Origin: Massilia sp. ZL223 | Lineage (GTDB): Bacteria; Pseudomonadota; Gammaproteobacteria; Burkholderiales; Burkholderiaceae_D | Assembly: GCF_018119395.1 (NCBI RefSeq) | Contig: NZ_JAGPWD010000010.1 | Span: 1 to 64,000 of the forward strand | Length of the DNA: 64,000 nucleotides | Reading direction: 5' to 3' | Part shown: positions 17,273 through 25,786 of the stretch, piece after piece | How the letters are laid out: every line of letters starts with the position of its first letter | How positions within the stretch are numbered: position 1 is the stretch's first letter | The notes under the pieces: generated by a model | The model's database searches: none | The model's input: only the letters and a program-made list of their open reading frames with translations | Told to the model about the DNA's origin: nothing | Position numbers and translations under genes: made by a program

Positions 17273-19960
17273 ATGAGCGTCCGCAACCTGGAACGTCTGT
17301 TCGCGCCGCGTTCGGTGGCGCTGATCGGCGCTTCGGAGCGGGTGGGCAGCCTGGGCGCCACCTTGCTGAACAATCTGCAGGAAGGGGGCTTCCGCGGCCA
17401 GCTCTACCCGGTCAATCCGAAGTACGAGCAGCTGGCCGGCCGGCGCTGCTACGCCTCGGTGAGCGAGCTGCCTGCCGCGCCCGACCTGGCCGTGATCTGC
17501 ACCCCGCCCGCCACCGTGCCGCAACTGGTGCGCCAGCTGGGCGAATTGGGCACCCGCGCGGCCATCATCCTGAGCGCCGGCCTGGCCCAGGCCAAGGACC
17601 TGCGCGGCCGCAGCCTGCGCCAGGCGGCGCTGGACGCCGCCCATCCCTATCTGCTGCGCCTCCTGGGCCCGAACAGCGCCGGCCTGCTGGCGCCCGCCCT
17701 GGGCCTGAACGCCAGCGTCGCCCACAGCGGCGCGCTGCCCGGGCGGATCGCCTTCGTGTCGCAGTCCGGCTCCCTGATGACCGGGGTGCTGGACTGGGCG
17801 CGCACGCGCGGCATCGGCTTTTCGCGCTTCATCGCGCTGGGCGACTCCAGCGACGTCGACCTGGGCGACACCCTGGACTACCTGGCCAGCGACGGCGGCA
17901 CCTCGGCCATCCTGCTCTATGTGGAGAACCTGCGCTATGCGCGCAAGTTCATGTCGGCCGCGCGCGCGGCGGCGCGCAGCAAGCCGGTGCTGGTGCTGAA
18001 GGCCCGCCGCGAGCTCACGGAGAACGGCTCCGCGCGTGCCGCCGCCAGCGAGAGCGGTGCCCTGGCCAGCGCCGACGAGGTGTTCGACGCCGCCATCCGC
18101 CGCGCCGGCATGCTGCGCGTGTACACCACCGAGCAGCTGTTCGCGGCGGTGGAAACCCTGGCCTATGCCAAGCCACTGCACGGCGAGCGCCTGGTCATCG
18201 TCAGCAATGGGGCGGGACCGGGCGTACTGGCTCTCGACGCCCTGGCCTATGGCGGCGGGGTGGCCGCCGCGCTTGGCGAGGAAACGGTGGCCAGGCTCGA
18301 CGCGCTGCTGCCTGCCGGCTGGGGCAAGGGCAATCCCGTGAACCTGTTCGGCGGCGCGCCGCCCGAGCGCTACAAGCAGGCCCTGGAGATCTTGCTGCAG
18401 GATCCGCAAACCGACGCGGTGCTGGTCGTGCATTCTCCGACCGCCACCGTCGATAGCCGCGCGGTGGCCGAGGCCATCGCGCCGGTGGCGAGCGCCGCCT
18501 CGCGCACCGTGCTGTCCTGCTGGCTGGGCGGCGCCTCGGTGGCGGAGGCGCGCACCATCGCCGCGGGCGCGCGCATGCCGGCCTACCGCACGCCGGAGGA
18601 CGCCGTCGCCGGCTTCCTGCAGCTGGTGAACTACCGGCGCAACCAGAACCTCTTGATGGAGGTGCCGCCTTCGATGACCGGCACCGTGGCGCCGGACCGC
18701 GCGGCGGCGCGCGCCCTGGTGCGCGAAGCCCTGGCCGGCGGGCGCTACCTGCTGTCCGACCCGGAAACCAAGGCCATCCTGCGCAACTACGGCATGGCGT
18801 TGGTCGAGACCCGGGCGGCGCGCGACGCCGAGGAGGCGGTCGCCAGCGCCCGCGCCCTTGGTTTTCCGGTGGCCGTCAAGATCCTGACCCCGGACGTGAT
18901 GCACAAGTCCGACTTCGGCGGCGTGGCGCTGGACCTCGATTCCGAGGAAGCGGTGCGCGCCGCCGCGTTGCGCATGCGGCGCCGGCTCGGCGAGGTCTTC
19001 CCGAAGGCCCGCTTCGAGGGGTACTCGGTGCAGACCATGTGTCGCCGTTCGCACGCCCATGAACTGATCGTGGGCGCCGCGCTGGATGCGGTATTCGGGC
19101 CGGTGATCGTGTTCGGCCAGGGCGGGGTGGCGGTGGAGGTGACCGGCGACCATGCGGTGGGCCTTCCTCCGTTGAACCTGGTGCTGGCGCGCGACCTGGT
19201 CGACCGCACCCGCGTGGCGCGCCTGCTGGCCGGCTACCGCAACCGCCCGCCGGCCAACCTGGACGCGATCCTGGCCGCCCTGGTGCAGGTGTCGCGCATG
19301 GTGTCCGACATTCCCGAGATCGCGGAGCTGGACATCAATCCCCTGATCGTCGACAGCAATGGCGCGGTGGTGCTGGACGCGCGCATGCGCCTGGCCATGG
19401 CCGACCGCTCTGGCAGCACCCTGGACCGGCTGGCGATCCGGCCGTATCCGCGCGAGCTGGAGGAGACCATCGAGTGGCAGGGCCAGAAGCTGCTGCTGCG
19501 TCCCATTCGTCCGGAGGACGGCCCGGCCCACCTGGCCTTCTTCGACGCGCTGACGCCGGACGACATCCGCTACCGCATGTTCGTGCGCATCCGCGAGCTC
19601 CAGCCTTCGCAGTTGGCGCGCTTTACCCAGATCGACTACGACCGCGAGATGGCCTTCATCGCTACGCGCCCGAATGCCGAGGGTGTGCCCGAGACCCTGG
19701 CGGTGGGCAGGGTGGTGGCCGACCCGGACAACATCAGCGCCGAATTCGCGGTCACGGTGCGCTCCGACCTGAAAGGCATGGGCCTGGGCCGCATCATGAT
19801 GGAAAAGCTGATCGCCTATTGCCGCGTGCGCGGCACGCGCGAGATCGTGGGTGAGGCCCTGCCGCAGAACTCGCGCATCGTGGCCATGGTGAAGAAGCTG
19901 GGCTTCGAAGTGAAAATCGGGGAGGAGGGCATCCGCCAGATGCGGCTGCCGCTGCGCTAG
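17273..19960 (+). CDS. Pat/PatZ-type protein acetyltransferase (acyl-CoA synthetase-like + GNAT)
   Basis: An 895-residue cytoplasmic protein with the layout of Salmonella Pat and E. coli PatZ (YfiQ). The N-terminal part is an NDP-forming acyl-CoA synthetase-like region: CoA-binding Rossmann (MSVRNLERLFAPRSVALIGAS), a succinyl-CoA-ligase-like flavodoxin domain and an ATP-grasp domain (about 470-700; AVKILTPDVMHKSDFGGVALDL). The C-terminal ~170 residues are a GNAT acetyltransferase with the acetyl-CoA loop SDLKGMGLGRIMMEKLI. Such proteins acetylate lysines, notably the active-site lysine of acetyl-CoA synthetase, to tune acetate activation; this fits the glyoxylate-shunt gene in the same window. 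A GGCAGG site precedes the ATG. Confidence 0.9.
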   Translation: MSVRNLERLFAPRSVALIGASERVGSLGATLLNNLQEGGFRGQLYPVNPKYEQLAGRRCYASVSELPAAPDLAVICTPPATVPQLVRQLGELGTRAAIILSAGLAQAKDLRGRSLRQAALDAAHPYLLRLLGPNSAGLLAPALGLNASVAHSGALPGRIAFVSQSGSLMTGVLDWARTRGIGFSRFIALGDSSDVDLGDTLDYLASDGGTSAILLYVENLRYARKFMSAARAAARSKPVLVLKARRELTENGSARAAASESGALASADEVFDAAIRRAGMLRVYTTEQLFAAVETLAYAKPLHGERLVIVSNGAGPGVLALDALAYGGGVAAALGEETVARLDALLPAGWGKGNPVNLFGGAPPERYKQALEILLQDPQTDAVLVVHSPTATVDSRAVAEAIAPVASAASRTVLSCWLGGASVAEARTIAAGARMPAYRTPEDAVAGFLQLVNYRRNQNLLMEVPPSMTGTVAPDRAAARALVREALAGGRYLLSDPETKAILRNYGMALVETRAARDAEEAVASARALGFPVAVKILTPDVMHKSDFGGVALDLDSEEAVRAAALRMRRRLGEVFPKARFEGYSVQTMCRRSHAHELIVGAALDAVFGPVIVFGQGGVAVEVTGDHAVGLPPLNLVLARDLVDRTRVARLLAGYRNRPPANLDAILAALVQVSRMVSDIPEIAELDINPLIVDSNGAVVLDARMRLAMADRSGSTLDRLAIRPYPRELEETIEWQGQKLLLRPIRPEDGPAHLAFFDALTPDDIRYRMFVRIRELQPSQLARFTQIDYDREMAFIATRPNAEGVPETLAVGRVVADPDNISAEFAVTVRSDLKGMGLGRIMMEKLIAYCRVRGTREIVGEALPQNSRIVAMVKKLGFEVKIGEEGIRQMRLPLR

Positions 19961-20023
19961 CTGCTTACTTCCTCGCCGCGCGGGATGCTATGCTTGCTCC
20001 TGCTTCAAGAACAGGATGGAAAG

Positions 20024-20866
20024 ATGCTGACCGCGATCGACAATTACCTGATGGACGCCCGGCCCCGGCAGATCGAACGCCTGCGCCGCTGGGCGCTGGA
20101 ATTCCTCTACTTCGGCATCAAGGAGGCGCGCGCCTGCCTGTTCGTGGGCCTGTTCCTGTTCGCGATGCTGCTCACGCCGCGCGCCGGCGTCTTCGGCATC
20201 CCGCGCTACGACGTGCTGCTGGTGATCGCGATCGGCCTGCAGCTGTGGATGGTCTGGGCCAAGCTGGAGACCTGGGACGAACTCAAGGCGGTGTGCCTGT
20301 TCCACGTTGTCGGCTTCGCGCTCGAGGCCTTCAAGGTGTCGTCCAGCATCCAGTCCTGGAGCTATCCGGACTTCGCCTATACCAAGATCTTCGGCGTGCC
20401 GCTGTTCTCGGGCTTCATGTATGCGACCATCGGCAGCTACATGATCCAGTCCTGGCGCCTGCTCGACCTGCGCGTGCGCCACCACCCGCCGTACTGGATG
20501 GCGGCCACCATCGCGATCCTGATCTACGCGAACTTCTTCACACACCACTACATCGGCGACTACCGCTGGTACCTGGCCGCCTGCGCGCTGGGCCTGTATT
20601 CGCGCACCATGGTGACCTTCCGGCCGCTGGACCGCGACCGCCAGATGCCGCTGCTGCTGGCGTTTGTGCTGATCGGTTTCTTCATCTGGTTGGCCGAGAA
20701 CATCGGCACCTTCTGGGGCGTGTGGCGCTATCCGAACCAGCTGGGGGCGTGGTCGGTGGTCCATTTGAGCAAGTGGAGTTCGTGGTCGCTGCTGGTGATC
20801 ATGACCTTCACCATCGTGGCGAGCCTGAAGCACATCAAGGAGAAGATCCACGTGCCGGAGGCGTGA
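20024..20866 (+). CDS. DUF817 family integral membrane protein
   Basis: A 280-residue membrane protein of the DUF817 family (related to B. subtilis YoaT), function unknown. After an N-terminal amphipathic stretch (IDNYLMDARPRQIERLRRWALEFLYFGIKEARACLF) there are about eight hydrophobic helices, with conserved-looking FGVPLFSGFMYATIGSYM and WAENIGTFWGVWRYPNQ-like segments rich in aromatic residues. The start at 20024, with AGGATGGA upstream, is preferred to the one at 19985. It is followed by a REP-like palindrome and a convergent helicase gene. Confidence 0.85.
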   Translation: MLTAIDNYLMDARPRQIERLRRWALEFLYFGIKEARACLFVGLFLFAMLLTPRAGVFGIPRYDVLLVIAIGLQLWMVWAKLETWDELKAVCLFHVVGFALEAFKVSSSIQSWSYPDFAYTKIFGVPLFSGFMYATIGSYMIQSWRLLDLRVRHHPPYWMAATIAILIYANFFTHHYIGDYRWYLAACALGLYSRTMVTFRPLDRDRQMPLLLAFVLIGFFIWLAENIGTFWGVWRYPNQLGAWSVVHLSKWSSWSLLVIMTFTIVASLKHIKEKIHVPEA

Positions 20867-20903
20867 AACGTCACTGACAGTGTTCTCCCGCTAACCGTGA
20901 AAC

Positions 20904-20989
20904 CGTCGTTCCGGCGAAGGCCGGAACCCAAGTTTGTATGCATACCGGCTGCGCTACGAACTTAGGTTCCGGCCTTCGCCGGAACGACG
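20904..20989. repeat. REP-like long inverted repeat, copy 1
   Basis: Two 31-base arms (20904-20934 and 20959-20989) are inverted copies with one mismatch, around a 24-base loop. Each arm contains a smaller palindrome, TTCCGGC-GAAG-GCCGGAA. The same arm sequence recurs at 29761, and a shorter relative is at 54639. It lies between convergent genes and may work as a bidirectional terminator. Confidence 0.85.
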
Positions 20990-21020
20990 TGTTGAAGCTG
21001 CGGGACTGACGTGCAGCGCC

Positions 21021-22268
21021 TTACCTACGGAAGCGCACGTCCTCGGTCACTACAGGCGAATCGCCCTTCGGCTTCTTCGGCTTCTTGGGCTTCTTCACGA
21101 TCTGCCCGCCCGGCGCCGTCTCCGGCACGCGGTGATCCGGCGCGAAGCCCCCTTCCACTTCCCGTTTGATCACCTGCCTGATCAGCGCCTCGATCGCCGC
21201 CAACTGGTCGATCTCGTCCGCACACACCAGCGACACCGCCTCGCCCGACGCCCCTGCGCGCCCGGTACGGCCGGTGCGATGCACATAGTCTTCCGCCACG
21301 ATCGGCAGGTCGACATTCACCACCGCCGGTAACTCCTCGATATCAAGCCCGCGCGCCGCCACATCGGTCGCCACCAGCACCTTCACTTCGCCTGCCTTGA
21401 AACGCTCCAGCGCACGCAGCCGCGCAGGCTGCGGCTTGTCGCCGTGGATCGAGTCGGCGTCGATGCGCTTGGCCTGCAGCAGGCCGACCAGCTCGTCCAC
21501 GCCCTTGCGGGTCTTGGCGAAGGCCAGCACCTGGGGCCAGGCGTGCTTCTTGAGCAGGTGAACGAAGAGCTCAGGCTTGCGCTTCTTATCGACCGGCACC
21601 AGCCACTGCTTGACCGCCGACACCGTGGTATTGCGTGGCGTCGCCTCGATGCGCACCGGTTCGCGCAGCAGGCGGTTGGCCATGGCGCGGATCTGGTCGG
21701 AGAAGGTGGCCGAAAACAGCAGGGTCTGGCGCTTCTTGGGCAGCACCGCGAACAGCTGGTCGAGTTCTTTTGAGAACCCGAGGTCGAGCATGCGGTCGGC
21801 CTCGTCCAGCACCAGCACCTTGACTTCGTTGAAGCGCACCGCGTTCTGCCGGTGCAGGTCGAGCAGGCGGCCCGGCGTTGCCACCAGCACGTCGATGCCC
21901 TTGCGCAGCGCCATCATCTGCGGATTGATGCTGACCCCGCCATAGGCCGCCAGCGAGCGCAGTTCCAGGCCCTGGGAATAGGTACGCACGCTCTCGTGCA
22001 CCTGTTCGGCCAGTTCGCGGGTCGGAACCAGGATCAGCGCGCGGACGGCATTGCTCGACACCTTGCCCGAGCTCTTTACCAGGCGCTGCAGCAGCGGCAG
22101 GGTGAAGCCGGCGGTCTTGCCGGTGCCCGTCTGGGCGGCCGCCATCACGTCTTTCCCGGCCAAAACGGCGGGAATGGCTTGCTGCTGGACGGCGGTCGGG
22201 GTGTGGTAGGCGAGGGTGTCGAGGGTGGCGAGGATCTGGTCGATCAAGCCCAGGGATGCGAACGACAT
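21021..22268 (-). CDS. rhlE: DEAD-box RNA helicase, RhlE-like
   Basis: An ATP-dependent RNA helicase of 415 residues, probably active in ribosome assembly or mRNA turnover, especially in the cold. It has the full motif set: Q-motif near the N-terminus (SFASLGL...TPTAVQQQAIP), AQTGTGKTAGFTLP (Walker A), PTRELAEQ, TPGRLLDL, DEADRMLD, SATFSDQ, then ATDVAARGLDIEELPAVVN and HRTGRTGRAG. The Lys/Pro-rich tail (KKPKKPKKPKG) resembles the basic RNA-binding ends of RhlE proteins. The exact subfamily (RhlE rather than another DEAD-box group) is inferred from length and tail. Confidence 0.9.
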   Translation of the reverse strand: MSFASLGLIDQILATLDTLAYHTPTAVQQQAIPAVLAGKDVMAAAQTGTGKTAGFTLPLLQRLVKSSGKVSSNAVRALILVPTRELAEQVHESVRTYSQGLELRSLAAYGGVSINPQMMALRKGIDVLVATPGRLLDLHRQNAVRFNEVKVLVLDEADRMLDLGFSKELDQLFAVLPKKRQTLLFSATFSDQIRAMANRLLREPVRIEATPRNTTVSAVKQWLVPVDKKRKPELFVHLLKKHAWPQVLAFAKTRKGVDELVGLLQAKRIDADSIHGDKPQPARLRALERFKAGEVKVLVATDVAARGLDIEELPAVVNVDLPIVAEDYVHRTGRTGRAGASGEAVSLVCADEIDQLAAIEALIRQVIKREVEGGFAPDHRVPETAPGGQIVKKPKKPKKPKGDSPVVTEDVRFRR

Positions 22269-22369
22269 GAACAGGGGAACTTTCGGCTAAATATGGATAA
22301 GCCGTAGTTTACCTTGCCGCGGCCGGCAAGGCGAACGTTTGCGGACGGGGCAGGGCCGGCGGCGGCGCC

Positions 22370-22495
22370 TCAGCCCACGGCGATCACGACCGAGAAGTCG
22401 GCGATCGGCTTGACCGGCTCGTTATGCTCGCGGCAGCCGGACAGGGCCAGGCAGGCGAGGGCAAGCGCAGCGGTCACGACATGGCGGGGTTGCAT
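22370..22495 (-). CDS. 41-residue lipoprotein
   Basis: A very small gene that automatic callers tend to miss. The product begins MQPRHVVTAALALACLALSGC: a short basic start, a hydrophobic core and the lipobox LSGC, so Cys21 should be lipidated after cleavage, leaving a mature peptide of only 21 residues (CREHNEPVKPIADFSVVIAVG). GGAGG lies upstream, inside a perfect hairpin that also covers the start codon. Two further in-frame ATGs (giving MMEPFHGGSI before the listed Met) exist at the other side of the hairpin. Function unknown; small entericidin-like lipoproteins are the nearest analogy in size only. Confidence 0.6.
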   Translation of the reverse strand: MQPRHVVTAALALACLALSGCREHNEPVKPIADFSVVIAVG

Positions 22496-22525
22496 GATGG
22501 AGCCTCCGTGGAATGGCTCCATCAT
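22494..22525 (-). promoter_or_regulatory. 11-bp perfect hairpin enclosing the ribosome site of the small lipoprotein
   Basis: In the minus-strand mRNA, ATGATGGAGCC pairs perfectly with GGCTCCATCAT across a 10-base loop. The second arm holds the last two Gs of the Shine-Dalgarno and the AU of the start codon. Translation should be blocked when the hairpin forms, a layout seen in translationally switched small genes. Confidence 0.65.
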
Positions 22526-22559
22526 ACGCTCCTGCCGAAGATATGTATCGAAAAACGTG

Positions 22560-23243
22560 TCAAAAACGGTAAGAGACGCTGGCGCGCAATACCGGGAAGA
22601 ATTTGTAGTCCGAAGCGTCCTCGGACAGGCGCAATTCCTCGGCCTTGAGGTCGCGCGCCAGGGCGCTGCACAGCGCGGTTCCGGCGGCGCAGTTCACGCT
22701 CTCGAGCTTGGTGCGCGCCTTGCCCTGGTAGAAGGCGCCGAGCTCGGCGCTGAAATTCAGGCGCTTGTCGGCGTTCAGCGCATTGCCCCAGCCGATGCCC
22801 AGGTAGGGCGCAGCCTTGCGGAAACTGACGGTGCCGTTGATGGTGCCGACGTCGCGCGCGATGTATTGCCTGCCGTCGATGGTGTAGGTGCCGGCGCGGT
22901 CGGCGTTGCCGACGGCGTCGAAGCGGCTGCCGTTGTAGACCGCGCCGCCGGTGATGCGGAAGCTGCCCGCACCCGGATACCAGTCGACCAGCAGGTCGAC
23001 GGTCTGCAGCTTGCCGTCGAGCTGGTAGTCGATCTCGCCGGAACGCTGCTCGAAGTCGTAGCCGATATAGTTGGCGCCGAGGCGGGCGTTGAAGGACTGG
23101 CCCAGCGGCGCCACTAGGTGGACGCCGGCGCCGGTGCTGCCGGCGTCAAGGGTGATGCCGATCTGGGCGTGGGCGGGGAGGGCGGCGAAGCCGAGCAGGG
23201 CGGTGCAGCCGAGGGCTGCGCGGAAGGTGGTCAGACGCGACAT
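22560..23243 (-). CDS. outer-membrane beta-barrel protein, family unknown
   Basis: A 227-residue exported protein. The start at 23243 gives a good signal peptide (MSRLTTFRAALGCTALLGFAALPAHAQ); the longer frame from 23405 does not. Mature sequence alternates polar and hydrophobic residues in strand-like runs (FNARLGANYIGYDFEQRS, YQLDGKLQTVDLLVDWYP, SFRITGGAVYNGSRF) and ends in Phe (ASVSYRF), as outer-membrane barrels do for BAM insertion. One loop contains two Cys (VNCAAGTALC), probably a disulfide. Homologues of this kind occur widely in proteobacteria without a known function. It is divergent from the LytS-like kinase. Confidence 0.75.
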   Translation of the reverse strand: MSRLTTFRAALGCTALLGFAALPAHAQIGITLDAGSTGAGVHLVAPLGQSFNARLGANYIGYDFEQRSGEIDYQLDGKLQTVDLLVDWYPGAGSFRITGGAVYNGSRFDAVGNADRAGTYTIDGRQYIARDVGTINGTVSFRKAAPYLGIGWGNALNADKRLNFSAELGAFYQGKARTKLESVNCAAGTALCSALARDLKAEELRLSEDASDYKFFPVLRASVSYRF

Positions 23244-23454
23244 AATCAATTCTCTTGTTGCAAAACCCGGCATTGTAGCTGCCGGGGCCGCCTGCACGAA
23301 GCCCTGTGGGGCGTGCGCGCAACAATCGATCCGGGTATTTTTATCGCCGACCGGGCAGGTTTCGTCGGCCCATACCCGACTCCGTCGCATAATGTCACTT
23401 GGCAATGATTGTTCTGGCTATGCTGGCCATGCCAATCACGATGGAAGGACTACC

Positions 23455-24720
23455 ATGATCTCTAGTACATTTCACCTCGGCCGGCTGCTGCTGGCCTGGG
23501 TCGCGGCCTACCTGGCCATCTTCATCACCATGCACGAAGCCTGGCTGGAGCAGTTCGATATCCACATGGAAGGGTATATCGTGCTGTTCGGCTTCCTGCT
23601 GGGCGCCTGGGTGCTGTCGGTCGCGTTCTCGCACGTGCGCCGGGTACGCCTGGTGGCGGGAGAGCTCAACCGCAGTACCTTGTCCAACCGCCAGCGCCGC
23701 CAGATCGAGATTCCCTTCGAGGCCGGCGAAGCCTTCGACATGATCGACGCCGCCATCCGCGAGCTGCCCGGCTCGGTCATCGCCGACAGCGCCCGCGACA
23801 GCCTGCAAGTGCGGGCCAAGGTGCAGCGCATCGACCCCTACGGCAGCCAGTCGGCCTACGGCTGGGCGCTGGAGCACCTGTCGACCCGCCACAACCAGAT
23901 CCTGGCCACGGTCACGCCCAACGGCGACGATGCCGGCAGCGTGACCCTGATCTGCGAACCGGAAGGCCCGGCCTGGACCGACTGGTTCCTGGTCGACCAC
24001 GGCACCAACCTGGAGAACGCCGAAGCCATCGTGCGCGCCATCACGCGCCGCGTGGCCGAGCGCCGCCGCAGCGAGCAGGCCAGGGTGCACCAGACCGTCA
24101 CGGAGAAGGAACTGACGGTGGCGCGCCTGAACCTGCTGCACGCCCAGGTCGAGCCCCATTTCCTGTACAACACCCTGGCCAGCGCCCAGGTGCTGACCCG
24201 CAGCGACCCGGCGCGCGCCGACGAGATGCTGGGCAACCTGATCTCCTACCTGCGCCATTCGCTGCCGCGCACCGAGGACGTGCCCTCGACCCTGGGCGAG
24301 GAACTGGAACGGGTGCGCGCCTATCTCGACATCCTCAAGATCCGCATGGGCTCGCGCCTGAACCTGCAGCTCGACGTGCCGGACGCGCTCAAGAACGTGC
24401 TGTTCCCGACCATGATGCTGCAGACCCTGGTGGAGAACGCGATCAAGCACGGCATCGAACCCAAGCCGGGCGGCGGCACCGTGTGGGTCCTGGCCCGCGC
24501 CGTGGACAGCACGGTGGCGGTGACGGTGGCCGACGACGGGCGCGGCTTCACGGCCGAAGGCGGCGGCACGGGCATCGGCCTGCGCAATGTGCGCGAACGC
24601 CTGCGCCTGGCCTACGGTTCGGCCGCCTCGTTCTCGATCGTGTCGAATTTCCCGAGCGGCGTCGCTGCCACCATCACGGTGCCCCTCGCGGTGCAAGGCG
24701 GAGGAATCCAGAATGCCTAA
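23455..24720 (+). CDS. LytS/YehU-type sensor histidine kinase
   Basis: A 421-residue membrane kinase. Two hydrophobic helices (residues about 8-25 and 40-60) anchor it, followed by a ~130-residue cytoplasmic region of unknown fold. The kinase is the His_kinase (LytS) type: LLHAQVEPHFLYNTLASAQ with phospho-acceptor His235, then HATPase motifs QTLVENAIKHGIEPKPGG, VADDGRGF and GIGLRNVRERL. The start at 23455 has GGAAGGAC upstream; longer frames begin in non-homologous sequence. The stop overlaps the next gene by eight bases, so kinase and LytTR regulator form a coupled two-gene system. Confidence 0.92.
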   Translation: MISSTFHLGRLLLAWVAAYLAIFITMHEAWLEQFDIHMEGYIVLFGFLLGAWVLSVAFSHVRRVRLVAGELNRSTLSNRQRRQIEIPFEAGEAFDMIDAAIRELPGSVIADSARDSLQVRAKVQRIDPYGSQSAYGWALEHLSTRHNQILATVTPNGDDAGSVTLICEPEGPAWTDWFLVDHGTNLENAEAIVRAITRRVAERRRSEQARVHQTVTEKELTVARLNLLHAQVEPHFLYNTLASAQVLTRSDPARADEMLGNLISYLRHSLPRTEDVPSTLGEELERVRAYLDILKIRMGSRLNLQLDVPDALKNVLFPTMMLQTLVENAIKHGIEPKPGGGTVWVLARAVDSTVAVTVADDGRGFTAEGGGTGIGLRNVRERLRLAYGSAASFSIVSNFPSGVAATITVPLAVQGGGIQNA

Positions 24721-25504
24721 TTCGCCCATCAGATGTGTGATCGCCGAAGACGAGGCCCTGCTGCGCGAGTCGCTGGTGGCGCAGCTGGCCTCGGTCTGGC
24801 CCGAACTCGAGATCGTCGCCGCCTGCGAGGACGGCGGCAGCGCCCTGGAGGCGATTGCCGCCCACAAGCCCGACATCGCCTTCCTGGACATCCGCATGCC
24901 CGGCCTGTCCGGACTGGAAGTCGCCACCGCCATGCTGGACGCCGGCGTGCGCACCGAGGTGGTATTCGTCACCGCCTACGACCAGTACGCCATCGACGCC
25001 TTCGAGCGCGGCGCCGTCGACTACCTGCTCAAGCCGGTCGCGCGCGAACGCCTGGCGGCAACCGTTGGCCGGGTGCGCGAGCGCCTCGCCCGGGGCAGCC
25101 AGGACAACGGCCAGCTAGCCGCGCTGCTGGAACGCCTGGCTGGCGTCGCCTCGGTGGCGACCCCGGCGCCGCGCGCCGAGCCCCTGGTGTGGCTGACCGC
25201 CAGCCGCGGGGTGGAAACGCGCCTGATCCTGGTGGACGACGTCGCCTACTTCCAGGCCGACTCCAAGTACACCGTGGTGATGACAGCCGACGGCGAGGCC
25301 CTGCTGAGGAAGCCGATCCGCGACCTGCTGGAGGTGCTCGACCCGACCATGTTCAAGCAAGTGCACCGCTCCACTATCGTCAACCTGCGCGCGGTGGCGG
25401 CGGTGACGCGCGACGAGACCGGGCGCGGCACCATCCGCCTGAAGAACCGCCCGGAGACCTTATCCGTCAGCCAGCCCTTCATGGCCTTGTTTCGCCATAT
25501 GTGA
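24713..25504 (+). CDS. LytTR-family response regulator
   Basis: A 263-residue DNA-binding regulator paired with the kinase before it. The receiver (about 5-125) has the acidic pair AEDE, the phospho-acceptor Asp59 (IAFLDIRMPGLSG), Thr in VTAYD and Lys in LLKPV. The C-terminal LytTR domain (about 165-263) has VDDVAYFQADSKYTVVMTADGE and FKQVHRSTIVNLRAV. GGAGG lies before the ATG at 24713, inside the end of the kinase gene. A clear terminator follows 16 bases after the stop. Target genes are not evident; the divergent outer-membrane gene is one candidate. Confidence 0.93.
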   Translation: MPNSPIRCVIAEDEALLRESLVAQLASVWPELEIVAACEDGGSALEAIAAHKPDIAFLDIRMPGLSGLEVATAMLDAGVRTEVVFVTAYDQYAIDAFERGAVDYLLKPVARERLAATVGRVRERLARGSQDNGQLAALLERLAGVASVATPAPRAEPLVWLTASRGVETRLILVDDVAYFQADSKYTVVMTADGEALLRKPIRDLLEVLDPTMFKQVHRSTIVNLRAVAAVTRDETGRGTIRLKNRPETLSVSQPFMALFRHM

Positions 25505-25520
25505 AAGGCAGATGTAACCT

Positions 25521-25552
25521 AATGCCAGTCAGTTAAGCTGATTGGCATTTTT
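25521..25552 (+). terminator. intrinsic terminator of the LytS/LytTR operon
   Basis: Stem AATGCCAGTCAG pairing with CTGATTGGCATT (one G-T wobble) around a five-base loop, followed by a run of five T. It marks the boundary between core genome and the AT-rich islet downstream. Confidence 0.9.
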
Positions 25553-25558
25553 CATTGA

Positions 25559-25723
25559 AAACTTGGGTCTGGCCAGGAGGTCTACATCAAGAAGTACAAC
25601 GTGGACGCTGAGGCCCGGGCGGTTGAGATTCGTGCCAAGTATAACGGCCGGAACCGGAAGGAGCTAATGGTTGAATACAACATCAGCCGCTCCCAATTCT
25701 ATCGCTTCATCAAAGGAGATTGA
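25559..25723 (+). pseudogene. remnant of a Mor-type (Mu middle operon regulator) phage activator
   Basis: The frame from 25559 to the TGA at 25721-25723 reads KLGSGQEVYIKKYNVDAEAR, then AVEIRAKYNGRNRKELMVEY and NISRSQFYRFIKGD. The G-x-G-Q-x-V-Y-I strand followed by a helix-turn-helix of the form 'I-R-x-x-(Y/F)-N-G-x-N-x-x-E-L...Y-x-(I/V)-S' is the C-terminal half of the Mor transcription activator family of Mu-like phages. A stop codon lies immediately upstream in frame and no start or N-terminal domain is present, so it is a truncated relic. Family assignment is from memory of the motif. Confidence 0.6.
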
Positions 25724-25786
25724 ATGCTCACCAGCATTCTCAGTTAGGCGAGCATTTCCAGTATGACTCTAGAATTATTGGATCTT

